A stretch of DNA of 64,000 bases from Cupriavidus numazuensis. GTDB taxonomy: Bacteria; Pseudomonadota; Gammaproteobacteria; Burkholderiales; Burkholderiaceae. The DNA lies in the NCBI RefSeq assembly GCF_905397435.1, contig NZ_CAJPVI010000002.1:124001-188000 (forward strand). Direction: 5' to 3'. Below the pieces are notes generated by a model. It saw nothing but the letters and a program-made list of their open reading frames with translations. It searched no databases and was not told where the DNA came from. A program made the translations under genes and the position numbers. Below are positions 46,932 through 55,882 of the stretch, piece by piece; position 1 is the stretch's first letter, and every line of letters starts with the position of its first letter.

Positions 46932-48395
46932 TCAGGCCGCGGGCTGGGCGCCGCGCGGCAGGAACCGGCCGGCGCGCACGCCGGTGGGCTGTCGCTGTTG
47001 CCACGACAGCTCGCCGTTGACCCAGACCGCGGCAATGCCTTCGGCGGGTTGCATCGGATCGGTGAAGCTGGCCGCGTCACGAATGGTGTTGGGATCAAAC
47101 AGCACCAGGTCGGCCCAGTAGCCTTCGCGCACAAAGCCGCGTTCGGTCAGGCCGAAGCGCTCGGCCGACATGCCGGTCATCTTGTTGACGGCTACGGCGA
47201 GCGGAAACAGTTCACGGTCGCGCGCATAGTGGCCCAGCACGCGCGGGAATGCGCCCCACAGGCGCGGGTGCGGCAGCGGGTCGTTGGGCAGGCCGTCGGA
47301 GCCGACCACGGTGGCGGGGTGGCTCAGAATGCGGTCGACGTCGGCATCTTCCATGCAGTGGTACACGGCACCGGCCGGCATCAGCCGCCGCGCGGCCTCG
47401 TGCAGGTCGACCTGCCATTCGGCCGCGATTTCGGCCAGCAGGCGGCCGCCCATCTCGGGCGCACCTTCGGACCACGTCACCATGATGTCGAAATCGCTGG
47501 TCACCTGCTTGAGGTCCAGCGTGGATGAGCTCGCGGTGTACGGGTAGCAATCGCAGCCGACGGGCTGCCAGCGCTGCGCGGCGTCGAGCGCGTCCAGCAC
47601 TTCGGTGCTGCGGCCCCAGTTCGGAACGCCGGCGCATTTCAGGTGCGAGATCACGACCGGCACGCGCGCATGGCGGCCGATGCGGAAGGCCTCGTCCATC
47701 GCGTCGAGGATTTCGGCAAATTCGCTGCGCAGGTGCGTGGCGTAGAGCGCGCCTGCATGCGCGAGCGGCTCGGCCAGCGCCAGCACTTCCTCCGTCGGCG
47801 CGTTGAAGGCATTGGCGTAGGCCAGTCCGGTGGAGAGCCCCAGCGCGCCGTGCTGCAGTGCTTCTTCGAGCTGCGCGCGCATGGCGGCGATTTCGGCCGG
47901 CGTGGCGGCGCGGTCGAACCGGTCCATGTGGTTGCTGCGCAGTGCGGTGTGGCCCACCAGCGCCGCGACGTTGACGGATGGCTGCGCGGCGTCGACGGCT
48001 TGCACGTAGGAGCGGAAATCCGGGTAGCGGAAGGCATCCGCATGCCCGAGCAGGTTCATCGGATCGGGCGGATCGCCTGACAGCACCACCGGCGCGGCGC
48101 TGATGCCGCAGTTGCCGACGATCACGGTGGTCACGCCCTGCGACAGCTTGGGCGTCATCTCGGGCTGGCGGACCACGTTGGTGTCGTCGTGCGTGTGCAC
48201 GTCGATGAAGCCGGGGGACAGCACTAGCCCGTGGCCTTCGACCACGTGCGCGGCGGAGTCGGCGTCGATCGCGCCGGCGTCGTCGATGGATGCGATCCGG
48301 CCATCGCGCAGCGCCACGTCGGCCATGCGCGCCGCGGCGCCCGAGCCGTCAATCAGCGTGACGCAGCGGATCAGGGTATCAAACAGGTGTGGCAT
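46932..48395 (-). CDS. N-acyl-D-amino acid deacylase family (D-aminoacylase), possible N-acetylglucosaminate deacetylase
   Basis: A 487-residue zinc amidohydrolase of the D-aminoacylase type. Metal and catalytic residues are visible: DVHTHDD (~62-68), the bridging Cys in VGNCGIS, the His in ISHLKC, and Asp in VVGSDGLPND. The family removes N-acyl groups from D-amino acids. In this operon, beside an aldonic-acid-type permease, a D-serine-dehydratase-like enzyme, KDG kinase and KDPG aldolase, the substrate may be N-acetyl-D-glucosaminate (its C2 has the D-amino acid configuration). GGGAGACTGACCT precedes the ATG. Confidence 0.88.
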   Translation of the reverse strand: MPHLFDTLIRCVTLIDGSGAAARMADVALRDGRIASIDDAGAIDADSAAHVVEGHGLVLSPGFIDVHTHDDTNVVRQPEMTPKLSQGVTTVIVGNCGISAAPVVLSGDPPDPMNLLGHADAFRYPDFRSYVQAVDAAQPSVNVAALVGHTALRSNHMDRFDRAATPAEIAAMRAQLEEALQHGALGLSTGLAYANAFNAPTEEVLALAEPLAHAGALYATHLRSEFAEILDAMDEAFRIGRHARVPVVISHLKCAGVPNWGRSTEVLDALDAAQRWQPVGCDCYPYTASSSTLDLKQVTSDFDIMVTWSEGAPEMGGRLLAEIAAEWQVDLHEAARRLMPAGAVYHCMEDADVDRILSHPATVVGSDGLPNDPLPHPRLWGAFPRVLGHYARDRELFPLAVAVNKMTGMSAERFGLTERGFVREGYWADLVLFDPNTIRDAASFTDPMQPAEGIAAVWVNGELSWQQRQPTGVRAGRFLPRGAQPAA

Positions 48396-48398
48396 AGG

Positions 48399-49319
48399 TC
48401 AGTCTCCCAGCGGCTGGCGGCCGTCCGGGCCGGCGCCGCTGTCCGGGCCGCGCTCACCGCCGGGACCGCGGTGGGCGTCGAGCACATATTTCAGGCGGCG
48501 CAGCCGTTCCTTGCTCTGGTCCTGCTGCAACAGCGCGCACTGCGTAGCCAGGACATCGAGCACCAGCAGCATCGCGTAGCGCGAGGCCGACGGCTTGAAG
48601 ATGAAGTCGGTCTCGAGCGTGCGCACCGGCAGCAGCACGTCGGCCCGCGCAGCCAGCGGCGAACCGAGCGCGGTCACGGCCACCAGCTTCGCGCCGTATT
48701 CGCGCGCGATATCGCAGCTCGCCAGCATCTCCGGCACGCTGCCGCTGGCCGAAAACGCGAGCACCACGTCATCGCGGCTGAGCGTCGCGGCCACCATCTT
48801 CTGCAGCAGCGCGTCCTGGTAGCTGGCCACGGGTTGCCCCAGACGCGCCAGGCGGTGGCGCGCCTCGTCGGCCATGATCGACGAGCCGCCGCCCATGCCA
48901 AAAGCGTAGACCATGCGTGCGCCGAGCAACAGGCGCGCCGCTTGTTCTACGCGGTCGGCATCGATGAGCTTGCGATTGACCTCGAGCGCGGTCAGCACGT
49001 CGGCATGGATGCGGTCCGCCACGGTAGCGGGGGCATCGGCGGGCGCCGGCACGCCATCGGGATCGAGGAAGCGCATGCCGACCGCGGTCGCCTGCGCCAG
49101 CCGCAGCTTGAGGTCGCGCACGTCGCGGCAACCGATGGCCTTGGCAAAGCGCGTCACGCTCGCTTCGCTCACACCGGCCTTGCGCGCCAGTTCGTTGATG
49201 CTGGCCGCCGCTGCGCCGGCCAGGTCTTCCAGTACCACCTGCGCCACTTTCTGCTCGGCTAGGCGCAACGCGGGGCCGCGCTCGGCGATGCGGGTCAGGA
49301 TATCGAAAGGCGCGGTCAT
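48399..49319 (-). CDS. RpiR/MurR family transcriptional regulator
   Basis: A 306-residue regulator with an N-terminal RpiR helix-turn-helix (~1-78; INELARKAGVSEASVTRFAKAIG) and a C-terminal SIS domain (~130-260) that binds phosphorylated sugars (FGMGGGSSIMADEA, FSASGSVPEML). First gene of the minus-strand arm and divergent from the plus-strand arm, so it can control both from the 195-base gap. KDPG or KDG is a plausible effector. The ATG at 49319 is chosen because the domain starts there. Confidence 0.86.
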   Translation of the reverse strand: MTAPFDILTRIAERGPALRLAEQKVAQVVLEDLAGAAAASINELARKAGVSEASVTRFAKAIGCRDVRDLKLRLAQATAVGMRFLDPDGVPAPADAPATVADRIHADVLTALEVNRKLIDADRVEQAARLLLGARMVYAFGMGGGSSIMADEARHRLARLGQPVASYQDALLQKMVAATLSRDDVVLAFSASGSVPEMLASCDIAREYGAKLVAVTALGSPLAARADVLLPVRTLETDFIFKPSASRYAMLLVLDVLATQCALLQQDQSKERLRRLKYVLDAHRGPGGERGPDSGAGPDGRQPLGD

Positions 49320-49431
49320 GGCTGGGGGAGGGTCCGTCGGCTGGCGAAGGGCTATAACTGGTAATGCCGGCCCTGTCGCGTTGCTGCGGCGGGGCGCTGA
49401 TCGCATCCGGTTGTCGCTCGGTGGACCGGCG

Positions 49432-49469
49432 TGTTACTTTATAACAAAGGATGAAATATCGTAATTTCA
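49432..49469. promoter_or_regulatory. Candidate RpiR operators in the divergent control region
   Basis: Two inverted repeats stand next to each other: TGTTA-N5-TAACA (49432-49446) and TGAAAT-N6-ATTTCA (49452-49469). Both are AT-rich and perfect in their arms, in the gap between the RpiR gene and the dehydratase-like gene. RpiR regulators often bind TGAAA...TTTCA-type palindromes, so the second is the better candidate. Confidence 0.6.
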
Positions 49470-49514
49470 GGGATATCATTACGTCAATCAGATTTTTTCA
49501 GGGTGATGACAGGC

Positions 49515-50783
49515 ATGCGTGAAACAAAGTACCAAGCCGGCACGATCGATCCGCTCAACAAGGCGCTGGGCCGATTGGAGGCGCCGATTGCCCCCGAAAA
49601 CGCTGGCCAGACGGGATGGAACCTGCTGCGCGAAGAGCTGAGCTTGCCGGCCGCAGTGCTTTATGAAGACCGCCTGGCACACAATCTGGAATGGATGAAC
49701 CGCTTCATGGGCGAATACGGCGTGCAGCTTGCGCCGCATGGCAAGACCACCATGGCGCCCAAGCTGTTCGCACGCCAGCTCGGCGCGGGGGCCTGGGGCA
49801 TTACGCTGGCGACGGCGCACCAGACCGCAGCGGCCTACGCCCATGGCGTGCGCCGCGTGCTGATGGCCAACCAGCTCGTGGGCCGCCGCAATATGGAAAT
49901 CATTGCGGACCTGCTGCGCGATCCGAGCTTCGAATTCTTCAGCCTGGTGGATTCCGCGGACCTGGTGGACCAGCTCGGGGCGTATTTCCGTGAGCGCGGG
50001 CAGAAGCTGCAGGTGTTGCTGGAACTGGGCGTGGAAGGCGGCCGCACCGGCGTGCGCGACGCCGCGCAGCAGGCGGACGTGCTGGCGGCACTGGCGCGCT
50101 GGCCCGATGCGTTGTCGCTGGCTGGCGTGGAAATCTATGAGGGCGTGCTGAAGGAGGAGGCCGATATCCGGCGATTCCTGCAGCGCACGGTCGCGGTGAC
50201 GCGCGAGATCGCGCAACAGGGCCGTTTCGGCCGCAGTCCGGTGGTCATGTCGGGCGCCGGTTCGGCGTGGTACGACGTGGTGGCCGAAGAGTTCGCGCGC
50301 ACCGAGATCGGCACGCCGATCGAGATCGTGCTGCGTCCCGGCTGCTACCTGACCCATGACGTCGGCGTCTACAAGGCCGCGCAGGAGCGCATCCTCGCGA
50401 GCAATCCCGTGGCTCAGAAGATGCGTGAAGGCCTGCTGCCGGCGTTGCAGCTGTGGGCGTACGTGCAGTCCGTGCCGGAGCCTGAGCGCGCGATCATCGG
50501 CATGGGCAAGCGCGACGCGGCGTTCGACGCCGGCATGCCGATTCCCGCGGCCATCTATCGTCCGGGCAGCGATGCCCCGGTCGCCGTGCCGGCGCACTGG
50601 GAAGTCACCGGCATGATGGACCAGCATGCGTACCTGCAGATCCGCGCGGGCGACGATATCCGGGTCGGCGACATGATTGCCTTCGATATCTCGCATCCGT
50701 GCCTGACGTTCGACAAGTGGCGGCATATTCCCGTGCTGGACGGCGACATGCGCGTCATCGACATTGTCCAGACCTTCTTCTGA
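49515..50783 (+). CDS. D-serine dehydratase-like PLP enzyme, possible D-glucosaminate dehydratase
   Basis: A ~422-residue fold-III PLP enzyme (alanine-racemase-like N-terminal domain, DSD1/D-threonine-aldolase type). The PLP lysine is in APHGKTTMAP (~73-82). The C-terminal zinc site residues of the DSD1 family are kept as ISHPCLTFDKW (His and Cys). The family deaminates D-serine or D-threonine; bacterial D-glucosaminate dehydratases belong to it as far as I recall. The following KDG kinase and KDPG aldolase would use exactly the KDG made from D-glucosaminate. ATG at 49506 or GTG at 49503 are alternative starts. Confidence 0.82.
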   Translation: MRETKYQAGTIDPLNKALGRLEAPIAPENAGQTGWNLLREELSLPAAVLYEDRLAHNLEWMNRFMGEYGVQLAPHGKTTMAPKLFARQLGAGAWGITLATAHQTAAAYAHGVRRVLMANQLVGRRNMEIIADLLRDPSFEFFSLVDSADLVDQLGAYFRERGQKLQVLLELGVEGGRTGVRDAAQQADVLAALARWPDALSLAGVEIYEGVLKEEADIRRFLQRTVAVTREIAQQGRFGRSPVVMSGAGSAWYDVVAEEFARTEIGTPIEIVLRPGCYLTHDVGVYKAAQERILASNPVAQKMREGLLPALQLWAYVQSVPEPERAIIGMGKRDAAFDAGMPIPAAIYRPGSDAPVAVPAHWEVTGMMDQHAYLQIRAGDDIRVGDMIAFDISHPCLTFDKWRHIPVLDGDMRVIDIVQTFF

Positions 50784-50795
50784 GAAGAGCCCGCC

Positions 50796-51731
50796 ATGAG
50801 CATCGACATCCTGGCCTACGGCGAGCCGCTGGTGGAGTTCAACCAGCAGCCCGACGACCCGACCCGCTACCTGCAGGGCTTTGGTGGCGACACCTCGAAC
50901 TTCTGCATTGCCGCGGCACGGCAAGGCGCCACCACGGGCTATATCAGCGCGGTGGGCGCTGACAGCTTCGGCGAACGTCTGGTGGCGCTGTGGACGCGCG
51001 AGCGGGTGGACACGCGCCATGTGCGTGTCGATCCGGTCGCGCCGACCGGCGTGTACTTCGTGAGCCATGACAACCATGGCCACCGCTTCGATTACCTGCG
51101 CGAAGGCTCGGCCGCGAGCCGCTACCATCACGAGCACTTGCCGCTGGCCGCGATTGCGCAGGCGAGCTTCCTGCACCTGTCCGGCATCAGCCTGGCCATC
51201 AGCACCAGTGCCTGCGATGCGGGCCTGGCCGCGATGGAGCATGCACGCAAGGCCGGCACGAAGGTGTCGCTCGATACCAACCTGCGGCTGCGCCTGTGGT
51301 CGCTGGCGCGCGCGCGCGGCATCATGCGCGAGGCGTTTTCACTGACCGACGTGTGCCTACCGAGCTGGGATGACATCACCGTGCTGACCGGGCTCGATGA
51401 CCGCGATGCCATCGTCGACTACCTGCTCGGCTGCGGCATTGGCCTGGTCGCGCTGAAGCTTGGCGAAGAGGGCGCCTACGTGGCCACGACTGAGTCGCGC
51501 ACGCTGGTGCAGCCGTTTGCCGTCAAGCCGGTCGATGCCACGGGCGCCGGCGACTGCTTCGGCGGCAGCTTTATCGCGCGGCTGGCGGCAGGTGCCGATC
51601 CGTTCGAGGCGGCACGCTATGCCAACGTGGCCGCCGCGCTGTCTACCACCGGCTACGGCGCGGTGGCGCCGATTCCTTCCGCAGAGACCGTGCTCGCCAG
51701 GCTGGCGCAGTCGGTGTCCGTGATCGCCTGA
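50796..51731 (+). CDS. kdgK: 2-keto-3-deoxygluconate kinase (PfkB family)
   Basis: Phosphorylates KDG to KDPG with ATP. The 311-residue ribokinase-fold protein has [15 protein letters not shown] (~30-44) and the PfkB catalytic motif [13 protein letters not shown] (~247-259) with catalytic Asp. The YxGEPLVEF start is the KDG kinase type of opening. It lies 12 bp after the dehydratase-like gene and 40 bp before the aldolase. 2-keto-3-deoxygalactonate kinase is an alternative, but Eda next door fits KDPG. Confidence 0.87.
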   Translation: MSIDILAYGEPLVEFNQQPDDPTRYLQGFGGDTSNFCIAAARQGATTGYISAVGADSFGERLVALWTRERVDTRHVRVDPVAPTGVYFVSHDNHGHRFDYLREGSAASRYHHEHLPLAAIAQASFLHLSGISLAISTSACDAGLAAMEHARKAGTKVSLDTNLRLRLWSLARARGIMREAFSLTDVCLPSWDDITVLTGLDDRDAIVDYLLGCGIGLVALKLGEEGAYVATTESRTLVQPFAVKPVDATGAGDCFGGSFIARLAAGADPFEAARYANVAAALSTTGYGAVAPIPSAETVLARLAQSVSVIA

Positions 51732-51771
51732 TCAGATCCACACATCCTTGTCCGCAACGAACCTGACTGCC

Positions 51772-52413
51772 ATGCAACTTCAACCTTCCCCGCTGCTCGC
51801 GCGGCTGGCCAATGTGCCGGTCATTCCTGTGCTGGAATTCGGCTCCGTCGACGAAGCGCTGCATGTCAGCGAAGCGCTGGTGGCCGGCGGCCTGCCTCTG
51901 CTCGAGATCACGCTGCGCACACCGGTCGCAATGGACGCCATTCGCGCCGTCGCCGCGAAGATTCCGGGCGCCTGCGTGGGCGCCGGTACGGTGCTGACCG
52001 TGGAACAGCTCCACGCCGTGCGCGATGCCGGCGCGCAGTTCGCCGTGTCGCCGGGCCTGACGCCGGCGTTGGCTGCCGGTGCGCAGGATGCCGGCATCTC
52101 GCTGCTGCCGGGCGTGGCCACGGCCAGCGAGGCCATGGCTGCCCTGGAGTCCGGTTTCACCTTCCTGAAGTTCTTCCCGGCTCAGGCCGCGGGCGGCGTG
52201 CCAATGCTTAAGTCGCTGTACGGGCCGCTGTCGCAACTGCGTTTCTGCCCAACCGGGGGCATTGATGCAGCGCTGGCACCGAGCTATCTCGCCTTGCCCA
52301 ATGTGGTGTGCGTGGGCGGCTCGTGGGTGGTCCCGAAGGACGCTGTTGCTGCCGGCGACTGGGGCCGCATCCGCAAGCTCGCGGAAGACGCTGCGGCATT
52401 GCGCCGCGGCTGA
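51772..52413 (+). CDS. eda: 2-dehydro-3-deoxy-phosphogluconate aldolase
   Basis: Cleaves KDPG to pyruvate and glyceraldehyde 3-phosphate. The 213-residue class I aldolase has the catalytic Glu in [11 protein letters not shown] (~43-53) and Schiff-base Lys in [14 protein letters not shown] (~128-141), with the phosphate loop GSWVVP. Start at 51772 (ATG) is preferred to the TTG at 51748. Followed by a strong terminator, so it is the last gene of this operon. The whole-genome Entner-Doudoroff aldolase may be a separate copy. Confidence 0.9.
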   Translation: MQLQPSPLLARLANVPVIPVLEFGSVDEALHVSEALVAGGLPLLEITLRTPVAMDAIRAVAAKIPGACVGAGTVLTVEQLHAVRDAGAQFAVSPGLTPALAAGAQDAGISLLPGVATASEAMAALESGFTFLKFFPAQAAGGVPMLKSLYGPLSQLRFCPTGGIDAALAPSYLALPNVVCVGGSWVVPKDAVAAGDWGRIRKLAEDAAALRRG

Positions 52414-52435
52414 CTCTGCGCGCACGGCCCGGAAT

Positions 52436-52466
52436 GCAAAACGGCACGCAATGCGTGCCGTTTTGC
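52436..52466. terminator. Bidirectional Rho-independent terminator
   Basis: CAAAACGGCACG (52437-52448) and CGTGCCGTTTTG (52454-52465) form a 12-bp stem with a short loop (CAATG) and A/T-rich outer ends on both strands. It lies between eda and the convergent entericidin gene. Confidence 0.85.
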
Positions 52467-52504
52467 CGAGGGTGCGCTGGGCCCCGGATGCCGGGGCTTG
52501 CCGC

Positions 52505-52636
52505 TTACTTGTGGCGATCCGCCGCGCCTTCCAGTTTCTGGCCGCCGCGCTGGATATCCTGGCCGAGTCCGGCCATGGTATTGCAGCCAGCCAGCAAGGT
52601 CGCGAACAGTACGCACCAGATCCAACCTTTCTTCAC
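52505..52636 (-). CDS. Entericidin A/B family lipoprotein
   Basis: A 43-residue gene, too short for most ORF lists, starting with GTG after AAAGGAGCCCGGC. It encodes MKKGWIWCVLFATLLAGC, a lipoprotein signal with the lipobox LAGC (cleavage before Cys18), then NTMAGLGQDIQRGGQKLEGAADRHK. This is the form of entericidin-type small lipoproteins, which have the conserved NTxxGxGxDxQxxGxxLxxxA pattern. They are stress-linked cell-envelope peptides, often with toxin/antidote pairs in E. coli (ecnA/ecnB); only one copy is seen here. Confidence 0.85.
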   Translation of the reverse strand: MKKGWIWCVLFATLLAGCNTMAGLGQDIQRGGQKLEGAADRHK

Positions 52637-52769
52637 GCCGGGCTCCTTTCAGTCATGGTCATTTCGCGGCAGATTTTACCGCCAGTGGCCGTGCGCATCA
52701 CGTGTGATGTGTCGCAATTTGTAAATCGTACCGGGCAGGGTGATGGCGCATGGACGCTCGCCGCTGGCG

Positions 52770-54092
52770 TCATCCCGCCGGCCCGAGCAGTTCCCGCGCG
52801 CGCTGCTGGATGGCCCAGTGAGTCTGCGCGAGCCAGTTGGCCGGGAATGGCTGCGCCAGCAGGTAGCCCTGGATGCTGTGGCACCCCCAGGCATGCACCT
52901 GTTCCAGCTGCTTGCGCGTTTCCACGCCTTTTGCACAAACCATGGCGCCCGCCTTGCGCGCCACCGTGCACGCCTCGCGCAGCCCTGCCGCGGCGTTGGC
53001 GGGCTGGTCGGCATGCCCGAGGCTGCGCACGTCCAGCGTGACCCGGTCCGGGCGCAGCCGGCCAAAGGTTTCCAGGCTTTCCGGTCGGCCGTCGAAATCG
53101 CTGAGCGACAGTTGCAGGCCGCGCCGGCGCAGGGCTTCGAACCTGCCGATCAGTTCCGGGTCGTCCGGCAGGTTGGTGGAAGGCACTTCGATGCAGAGCC
53201 GCTCTGGCGCGACGGCACCGGCATCAAGCGTTCGCGCGAGCGCATCGACCATATCGAGCTGATGCAGTTGCGCACTCGATGCCAGCAGGGTGAACTGTAG
53301 CGGTCCCACATCGTTGGCTGCCCGCGCCAGCGGCGCCAGGCTGCTGAGCAGCCAGTTGCCCACCGGTCCCATCAGGCCCAGGCCTTCGAGCGCGGGCAGG
53401 AAGTCCTGCGGCGCAACCCGCCCGAGCGCGGGATGGCGCCAGCGCAGGCGGACCGAATAGCCGCTGATCCGGGAGCCGGCAAAATCGGCGCGCGGCTGCA
53501 GATGCAGGCTCAGTTCGCCGCGCTCCAGCGCCTGGGGCAGCGCGGCGAGCATCTGGTCCGCGGCGGGCGTGCCGGCACGCATGGCGCTCGCCAGCCCGTC
53601 GCCGCCCTGGCGGCAGATCCGCAGCATGGCGTCAAAGGCGTGCTGCAGGCTGCGTTCGGCGGCCACGTCGGGATGGTCGAGCGACATGCCGATGCTGCAG
53701 GACAGGAACAGCTCGAAGCCGTCCAGCGTGAACGGTCGGGCCAGCTCGTCGGCCATGCGTTGTCCGAGCCGTGCCGGGTCTTGCGTCGCGGCCGGCAGCG
53801 GAGTGACCACCGCCAGATCCGCGGGTCCGAGCCAGTACATGCGCGCTTCCGGCAGCAGCAATCGCGCGAGCCGCGCCTGGACGAGCTGGCGCAGATGCGC
53901 AGCCCGCCGGGGGCCCACGGATTCGCATGCGCTGGCAAAGCGATCCAGTCGAATGATCAGGATGACCAGCTGCGCGCCGCCGGAAGTGGCGCGGCAATTG
54001 CCCAGCGCGGCCACGAAAGCGGCCGGCTGAACCATGTCATACGCGTTTCCGGCACGTTGACCGGCGCTGTCGTCGGCGTCGTCTTGGTGCAT
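52770..54092 (-). CDS. Degenerate GGDEF-EAL protein, catalytically inactive in both domains
   Basis: A 440-residue soluble protein. N-terminal ~170 residues look like a worn GGDEF domain (LVILIIRLDRFASACE... then GPADLAVVT in place of the GGDEF loop). C-terminal ~250 residues are EAL-like but with key changes: EAL motif is SVR (GYSVRLRW), DDFG is SDFDG, and the catalytic Glu of AEGVET is Lys (AKGVETRKQLEQVHAWGC). So neither cyclase nor phosphodiesterase activity is expected. It may bind c-di-GMP weakly or act through protein contacts. AAGAGATTGC precedes the ATG. Confidence 0.8.
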   Translation of the reverse strand: MHQDDADDSAGQRAGNAYDMVQPAAFVAALGNCRATSGGAQLVILIIRLDRFASACESVGPRRAAHLRQLVQARLARLLLPEARMYWLGPADLAVVTPLPAATQDPARLGQRMADELARPFTLDGFELFLSCSIGMSLDHPDVAAERSLQHAFDAMLRICRQGGDGLASAMRAGTPAADQMLAALPQALERGELSLHLQPRADFAGSRISGYSVRLRWRHPALGRVAPQDFLPALEGLGLMGPVGNWLLSSLAPLARAANDVGPLQFTLLASSAQLHQLDMVDALARTLDAGAVAPERLCIEVPSTNLPDDPELIGRFEALRRRGLQLSLSDFDGRPESLETFGRLRPDRVTLDVRSLGHADQPANAAAGLREACTVARKAGAMVCAKGVETRKQLEQVHAWGCHSIQGYLLAQPFPANWLAQTHWAIQQRARELLGPAG

Positions 54093-54357
54093 GCAATCTC
54101 TTTTGCAGGCGAGGCCCGCAAGATGCCGGCCACTGCCCACACTTCCCCGTTCTGTCGTTTTGATTGTATTCCGCCACCGCGATTGCACGTTGCCGTGCAG
54201 GCAGTATCGCGGCGTCCGGTGTGGCGCAGCTACGATCATACGGCAGGGAGCGCGGCAGGAGAGCACCGTCGGTATAGAGCCGGCGCACGTTACGCCGGCC
54301 TTGACAGCCGCCCGAATTGCAGATGCGAGGGAAAGACGACGAAGGGCGGTGCCGGAA

Positions 54358-55671
54358 TCAGCCCGTGGTTTCGTCTTCCGGTCCTTCCGACGGCGCCACG
54401 CGCGATGCCAGGACCTTGTCGATGCGCTTGCCGTCCATGTCAAGGATCTCGAAGCGCCAGTCTTGCCACTGGACGCTGTCCGCGGTCTGGGGCAACCGGC
54501 CGAGCAGCAGCAGGAGCATGCCGGACAGCGTGTGATAGCGTTCCTTCTCTTCCTCGGGGACCTGGCGCAGGCCAATGCGATCCTTGAGTTCGGGAATCGG
54601 GATCAGGCCGTCGAGCAGCCAGGAGCCGTCTTCGCGCTGGATGGCCCATTCCTCGTCCGCGCTGTCCGGCTTGAACTCGCCGGTGATGGCTTCGATCAGG
54701 TCCTGCAGCGTGACCAGGCCCAGCACTTCGCCGTACTCGTCGATGACGAAGGCGATCTGGCCGCCCGAGCCGCGGAAGTTTTCCAGCAGCTCCATGCCCG
54801 TGACGCTCTCCGGCACGAACACCGCAGGCTGCACCGCGGCCATCAGGTCGGCTTCTTCGCCGCGCAGGCGGCGGGCCAGCAACTGGCGCGCGCTCACCAC
54901 GCCGACGATGTCATGCATGCCGCCACGCACGACCGGAAAGCGGGAATGATCCGATTCCTCGATACGCTTGAGGTTCTCATCCAGCGGCACTTCCACGTCG
55001 AGATACACCACGTCTCCGCGCGGCACCATCAGCGAGGCGAGTTGCCGGTCGTCGAGGCGGAACACGTTGCGCACCATGGTGTGCTCGTGCTGCTCGATGA
55101 TGCCGGCCTCGGAGCCCTCGATCAGCAGCGCATGAATTTCTTCTTCGGTTACGCCGGGGCCGCGGTTTGTGTTGACGCCGAGTAGGCGCAGCACCAGACG
55201 CGTGGATCCCGACAGCAGCTTGACGAACGGCGTGCTGGCCACGGCGAGCCAGGAGATCGGGCGCGCCGCCAGCCGGGCGATGGTCTCCGGCGCCATCTGG
55301 CCCAGGCGCTTGGGCACCAGTTCGCCCAGCACGATCGAGAAATAGGTCAGGCCGGCCACTACGATGGCTGTTGCCACATAGCCGGCCGTGGTCTGCGGCA
55401 GCCCAAGCCCTTGCAGCCACACGCCCAGCGGTTGTGCCAGGGTCGATTCGCCCACTACGCCGTTGAGCACGCCGATCGAGGTAATCCCGATCTGGACGGT
55501 CGACAGGAACCGCGTCGGGTCTTCGCCAAGCTTGATGGCTTCAATGGCTCCGCGGTCGCCTTCTTCCACCTGGCGCTGCAGCCGCGCCCGGCGGGCGGTG
55601 ACCAGCGCGATCTCGGACATGGCGAACAGACCGTTGAGCAGAATCAGCGCCAGCAGTATGGCAATTTCCAT
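54358..55671 (-). CDS. CNNM/CBS-domain transporter (CorC/HlyC family)
   Basis: A 437-residue inner-membrane protein. The DUF21/CNNM membrane domain has four hydrophobic segments (about 1-21, 60-80, 90-112 and 130-150; start EIAILLALILLNGLFAMSEIALVTARRARL), followed by two CBS domains (~210-330) and a C-terminal CorC_HlyC domain (~345-430; GEFKPDSADEEWAIQREDGSWLLDG). Members are linked with Mg2+/Co2+ export; the hemolysin name is historical. Promoter lies next to the prophage boundary, so the prophage end may alter its upstream region. Confidence 0.87.
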   Translation of the reverse strand: MEIAILLALILLNGLFAMSEIALVTARRARLQRQVEEGDRGAIEAIKLGEDPTRFLSTVQIGITSIGVLNGVVGESTLAQPLGVWLQGLGLPQTTAGYVATAIVVAGLTYFSIVLGELVPKRLGQMAPETIARLAARPISWLAVASTPFVKLLSGSTRLVLRLLGVNTNRGPGVTEEEIHALLIEGSEAGIIEQHEHTMVRNVFRLDDRQLASLMVPRGDVVYLDVEVPLDENLKRIEESDHSRFPVVRGGMHDIVGVVSARQLLARRLRGEEADLMAAVQPAVFVPESVTGMELLENFRGSGGQIAFVIDEYGEVLGLVTLQDLIEAITGEFKPDSADEEWAIQREDGSWLLDGLIPIPELKDRIGLRQVPEEEKERYHTLSGMLLLLLGRLPQTADSVQWQDWRFEILDMDGKRIDKVLASRVAPSEGPEDETTG

Positions 55672-55882
55672 CAGGGTGCGCGCCCTTTGCGCGCGGGGGT
55701 TAAAAGATCAAGCATACCATTCGCCTGTTACACCTTGTCGCGGTGTGCAGAATAGGGCGCAAATTGCGCGCGCATGAATGGCCGTCATTACCTCTCAGGT
55801 AGTAGCGGCGGTCATGCTCCCTATGTTCTAAGCGGTTTTGCGGGTTAGTGTCTACTGCGCGTCTATTACTTGTCTGAAATTC

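Noticed and set aside
46932..50783. Simple D-amino acid scavenging cluster
   Set aside because: Kept as an alternative only: the KDG kinase, KDPG aldolase and GntP permease are not explained by D-amino acid use.
55672..55882. attL core or tRNA as integration site
   Set aside because: No tRNA fold and no repeated core can be identified without the right end of the prophage.
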